Assembly (NCBI GenBank): GCA_002352055.1 | Contig: DEHS01000087.1 | Location: forward strand, 25,244-34,612 | Direction of reading: 5' to 3' | Length of the DNA stretch: 9,369 nucleotides | Origin: Legionellaceae bacterium UBA2794 | GTDB taxonomy: Bacteria; Pseudomonadota; Gammaproteobacteria; Legionellales; Legionellaceae | Part shown: in pieces, positions 6,553 through 9,369 of the stretch | Position numbering within the stretch: the stretch's first letter is position 1 | How the letters are laid out: every line of letters begins with the position of its first letter | Translations under genes and position numbers: made by a program | Notes under the pieces: model-generated | Told to the model about the DNA's origin: nothing | Seen by the model: the letters and a program-made list of their open reading frames with translations, nothing else | Databases searched by the model: none

Positions 6553-7191
6553 TTATATTTTATCCAGATGATGATTATTTAAAGATCCCCTATATGGAAT
6601 AGTAGCTAATAATGGCATTTTTAAATGATTTTTTAACGTAGTTATATTTTCATCAAGCAACATCATTTCAGGGTCAAGACAATTCGCAATCCACCCAATA
6701 GATTCTATTTGATTCAATTTTAAAACGGCATCAGTTAATAAGGCATGATTGATACAACCAAGTCGCATTCCAACAACCAATATCACGGGGATTCTCGCCA
6801 TACGCAAAAAATCAATCCATGTTTCCTGATCATTTAATGGAACCATCAACCCACCGGCTCCTTCGATAAAGAGTCGCTTAACGCGAGGCCGATTAAGATT
6901 GAGGCAATAGTTAACCACTTCACTGACATTTACTGAACTCCCCTCTAAATTTGCGGCCAAATGTGGCGAGACAGCGGCCTTAAATCGCCAGGGATTGATC
7001 ACATCCATAGTTAAATCCTGTAGCTGCTGCAAATTTAAGGCATCAGAATTAATTAAATGACCGTCAACCGTGCTACATCCGCTAGCAATTGGTTTTATTG
7101 CAGCTGATTGAGCAAAATAATGAAGCAGTTCAGAGGTTACATAAGTTTTACCACAATCTGTATCTGTACCCGTAATAAAATAGCGTTTCAT
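6553..7191 (-). CDS. bioD: Dethiobiotin synthase
   Basis: BioD closes the ureido ring on 7,8-diaminopelargonate with CO2 and ATP to give dethiobiotin, in the cytoplasm. The 212-residue product (E. coli 225) has the P-loop GTDTDCGKT at 8-16 with Lys15, KPIASG with Lys33, the EGAGGLMVP motif at 110-118, and the later GCINHALLT segment. All expected active-site motifs are present, and the C-terminus is slightly short. It is the last gene of the minus-strand biotin operon. Its ATG overlaps the TGA of bioH as ATGA, which indicates translational coupling. The gene runs tail to tail into the aminopeptidase gene, with no recognisable terminator in the 5-base gap. Confidence 0.95.
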   Translation of the reverse strand: MKRYFITGTDTDCGKTYVTSELLHYFAQSAAIKPIASGCSTVDGHLINSDALNLQQLQDLTMDVINPWRFKAAVSPHLAANLEGSSVNVSEVVNYCLNLNRPRVKRLFIEGAGGLMVPLNDQETWIDFLRMARIPVILVVGMRLGCINHALLTDAVLKLNQIESIGWIANCLDPEMMLLDENITTLKNHLKMPLLATIPYRGSLNNHHLDKI

Positions 7192-7937
7192 TGAATAAAT
7201 CCTGTCAGTTCCGTTATAAATAAATCAGTTTCAGATAAAAAAGGCATATGTGCGGATTTGTTAAAGATTTTATATTTAAAATCAGGGTAGTGACTTTGCA
7301 TTACATTCATTGTTTTCACAGGCGTGATGGAGTCCAATCGCCCAAACATATAATATACGGGGATGTTAATTGACTTTAATTTCTCTCTCAAATCCCAACG
7401 ATGCAAGATATTTAAACCTGAGGCTAGCCCCGATTCAGAAGGCGGAATCCCTAAAGAGAAACTGACATTATTCTCCTGAAGTTGTAATAAAAGAAAATTT
7501 TGGAGCGTTTGTTTACTGTCACGACTTAAATTTGAGAAAAACTGAGTAAATACATTTGGCGCTATGCCAGGCCATAAATCATCGGTAGGAAATCGCGGTG
7601 ATGAGGCGATATTTAAGAGTTTCAAAACTCGGGCAGGCTCTTCAATTGCAAGACGCGTCGCGTATAATCCACCTAAAGACCACCCTGCCAAAGCAAAGTT
7701 GGTTGGCAATTTTTTTAATAAATCAGATTTAAATTCATCCCAATTCATCATTGGGGTTAAACCAAAGCCGGGTAGATCGACGAGATACACATGGTATGAT
7801 TTAATTAAATAAGGCAATAAACTATGCCAAATAGAGCCATCAAATCCCCAGCCATGAAAGAAAACTAGAGGAGTTCCCCTCCCTTCATTATAAATATTGA
7901 CGTTCATGGAGGATATGCAATTGTTTGAATAGTTCAT
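7188..7937 (-). CDS. bioH: Pimeloyl-ACP methyl ester carboxylesterase
   Basis: This alpha/beta hydrolase frees pimeloyl-ACP from its methyl ester, ending the BioC-BioH branch that supplies the biotin precursor. With the long start it has 249 residues. The catalytic triad is Ser87 in GWSLGG, Asp202 in FGRLDS and His230 in SAHMPF; the oxyanion-hole HGWG is at 28-31, and VDLPGFG and IASSPRF follow the E. coli BioH pattern. Two starts are possible. ATG 7937 has a GAG seven bases upstream but overlaps bioF by 50 bases. ATG 7907 (239 residues, triad Ser77/Asp192/His220) aligns with the E. coli N-terminus and overlaps bioF by 20 bases but has no ribosome binding site. The long form is listed. The gene overlaps bioD by four bases. 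Confidence 0.92.
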   Translation of the reverse strand: MNYSNNCISSMNVNIYNEGRGTPLVFFHGWGFDGSIWHSLLPYLIKSYHVYLVDLPGFGLTPMMNWDEFKSDLLKKLPTNFALAGWSLGGLYATRLAIEEPARVLKLLNIASSPRFPTDDLWPGIAPNVFTQFFSNLSRDSKQTLQNFLLLQLQENNVSFSLGIPPSESGLASGLNILHRWDLREKLKSINIPVYYMFGRLDSITPVKTMNVMQSHYPDFKYKIFNKSAHMPFLSETDLFITELTGFIQ

Positions 7938-9021
7938 TAATTTGCTCAGGTTGATGTGTGTAATTCAAAATCAGACGTAATCCTGTCTCAGGAACACGAA
8001 CAGTCGGTGTACGAATTGGGGAACAGCCAAAACCTTTAGTACGCAAAGCTTGGGCATAGCGCATGGCTTTATGGGGGCACCCTAATTGTAGTTGTTGGAT
8101 CGGTGTATTTGAAATCGTCCACTTCAATGGTGATGAGGCAATCTGCTCTTTAAAGTGACAGACTAAAGAATTGAGTTTCTCTCGTCTCTCATCCGCAGCA
8201 GCAACCAATTCAACCGTTTTTAATAGTCCATAACAGAGCGCAGGGCTTATGGCGGTTGAATAAATAAGCGAACGCCCCGCCTGTAACAATGCTTCAATCA
8301 AATCAATGCGCCCAGCAACCAATGCTCCTTGACCAGCAAGAGCCTTACCAAAGGGTATGATCCGCAAAGGAACATCATTTTGAGATAATCCCCAGGAAGC
8401 CACACATCCTTTCCCATTCTCGCCCAAAACCCCATAGGAATGTGCTTCATCAACAATTAACATGGCATTATTCATATTGCATAAAGCGGAAATGGTCAAT
8501 AGAGGAGCAATTTGGCCGCTCATGCTAAAAATTCCCTCAGTCATAACCGCATCTGCACCTGATTGCGTCAGTTTTCTGGTCAAGTCATTCACATCATTAT
8601 GTCTATACCGGGAAAAACTGACTCCGGATAAAGCGAGTCCATCATAAACCGATGCATGAATACCCTTATCAATAAGACAATGCGCATCAATTGCACCAAG
8701 CAACGCAGTCACAGCCAGATTAGCGGCATAGCCGGACGAAAATATAATACAAGCATCTACTTCGAGTAATTGGGCAAACGTCTGTTCCAGATCCTGATGG
8801 CAGGAATGATATCCTGCAAGAAACATCGAGCCACCGCTTCCCGCAGGGAATAGTTTATAACCCTGTTTATATGCTTCTGCTATCTGAGCATTGTTTCTTA
8901 ATGAAAGGTAATCATTGCTTTCAAAAGATACCAGCCCATCATTTGCAACAGTTCGAGTACGTAATAGTCCGCGACATACTAACTGCGCATTATAGGCCTG
9001 AATTTTCTCAGCGATACCCAT
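7888..9021 (-). CDS. bioF: 8-amino-7-oxononanoate synthase
   Basis: BioF is a PLP enzyme that condenses pimeloyl-ACP with L-alanine, releasing CO2, to form 8-amino-7-oxononanoate. The 377-residue product is close to E. coli BioF (384). Visible family motifs are FESNDYLSL near the N-terminus, GSGGSMFLAGYH, SGYAANLA, and DEAHSYGVLG with Asp191 for the PLP ring nitrogen and His194. The internal-aldimine Lys is Lys226 in FGKALAGQGA. The C-terminal domain ends with the usual PTVRVPETGLRLILNYTH stretch. Its ATG shares one base with the stop of bioB (TAATG), so translation is probably re-initiated from bioB. The 3' end overlaps the bioH start. The product is complete, with no key residue missing. 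Confidence 0.96.
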   Translation of the reverse strand: MGIAEKIQAYNAQLVCRGLLRTRTVANDGLVSFESNDYLSLRNNAQIAEAYKQGYKLFPAGSGGSMFLAGYHSCHQDLEQTFAQLLEVDACIIFSSGYAANLAVTALLGAIDAHCLIDKGIHASVYDGLALSGVSFSRYRHNDVNDLTRKLTQSGADAVMTEGIFSMSGQIAPLLTISALCNMNNAMLIVDEAHSYGVLGENGKGCVASWGLSQNDVPLRIIPFGKALAGQGALVAGRIDLIEALLQAGRSLIYSTAISPALCYGLLKTVELVAAADERREKLNSLVCHFKEQIASSPLKWTISNTPIQQLQLGCPHKAMRYAQALRTKGFGCSPIRTPTVRVPETGLRLILNYTHQPEQINELFKQLHILHERQYL

Positions 9022-9369
9022 TAAACCAACTCTGTAAGACCAAGTTTATTAAAGAGCGCCTTATCTTTGTCGCGTTGCGGGTTTTCCTCAGTTAATAATC
9101 GGTCCCCTATAAACACTGAATTAGCGCCAGCGTAATAGCAGAGCGCCTGCAACTCATCACTCATTTGAGTTCTTCCCGCGGTAAGGCGAATCATACTCTC
9201 TGGCATTAAAATACGCGCCGTGGCAATTGTTCTCACTAATTCAATACCCTCTACTTGCTCTGCTTTTGCAAGCCGGGTACCCTCAACGGGAATTAAACGA
9301 TTGATTGGGATACTTTCGGGTGGTGACTCAAGATTGACTAATGTATGCAAGAATTCGATCCGATCGGCC
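9021..9369 (-). CDS. bioB: Biotin synthase, C-terminal part (5' end outside window)
   Basis: BioB is the radical-SAM enzyme that inserts sulfur into dethiobiotin. Only about the last 116 residues are visible and the frame runs off the right edge, so the CxxxCxxC SAM-cluster motif is not in view. The visible part matches BioB closely: ADRIEFLHTLVNL, then PPESIPINRLIPVEGT, then TIATARILMPES. Next is IRLTAGR, whose first Arg corresponds to the Arg260 ligand of the [2Fe-2S] cluster in E. coli. GANSVFIGDRLLTEENP and LFNKLGL end the protein as in other BioB sequences. A TTG at 9350 is only an internal Leu codon, not the start. It is the first visible gene of the operon; its promoter lies outside the window. 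Confidence 0.95.
   Translation of the reverse strand, partial: ADRIEFLHTLVNLESPPESIPINRLIPVEGTRLAKAEQVEGIELVRTIATARILMPESMIRLTAGRTQMSDELQALCYYAGANSVFIGDRLLTEENPQRDKDKALFNKLGLTELV

Noticed and set aside
7564..7812. Plus-strand open frame inside bioH
   Set aside because: It is antisense to an unmistakable BioH with intact catalytic triad.

Overview
The window is AT-rich bacterial DNA that reads like a gammaproteobacterium, most likely Legionella or a relative. That guess is inference. It rests on base composition, on a biotin operon that carries bioH, and on a left-hand gene that looks like a eukaryote-directed effector. No rRNA, tRNA, CRISPR array, insertion sequence or convincing intrinsic terminator was seen.

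The left part (1-3501) looks accessory. It opens inside a gene, cut by the window edge, for a protein with exact-length 65-residue tandem repeats. After the repeats come a textbook bipartite nuclear localisation pattern and a very short acidic/hydrophobic C-terminus. This order (repeats, NLS, acidic tail) recalls nuclear-acting bacterial effectors and is the most interesting object here. About 345 bases without a convincing gene follow, then a membrane-bound diguanylate cyclase with intact GGEEF and I-site, then an unrecognised protein of 361 residues with a Sec-type signal peptide.

The middle part (3502-6547) holds two tiny membrane-protein genes. One, on the minus strand, is only 47 codons long and easily missed but has a strong ribosome binding site. 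The other lies on the plus strand just ahead of a large M1-family, PepN-like aminopeptidase. That enzyme keeps its zinc ligands, catalytic glutamate and catalytic tyrosine, but its exopeptidase motif reads GASEP instead of GAMEN.

The right part (6553-9369) is a tightly packed minus-strand biotin operon, transcribed in the order bioB (cut by the window edge), bioF, bioH, bioD. Stops and starts overlap. BioH would release pimeloyl-ACP from its methyl ester, BioF condenses it with alanine, BioD closes the ureido ring of diaminopelargonate, and BioB inserts sulfur. bioC and bioA are not in the visible part. The operon converges tail to tail with the aminopeptidase gene with 5 bases between stop codons.
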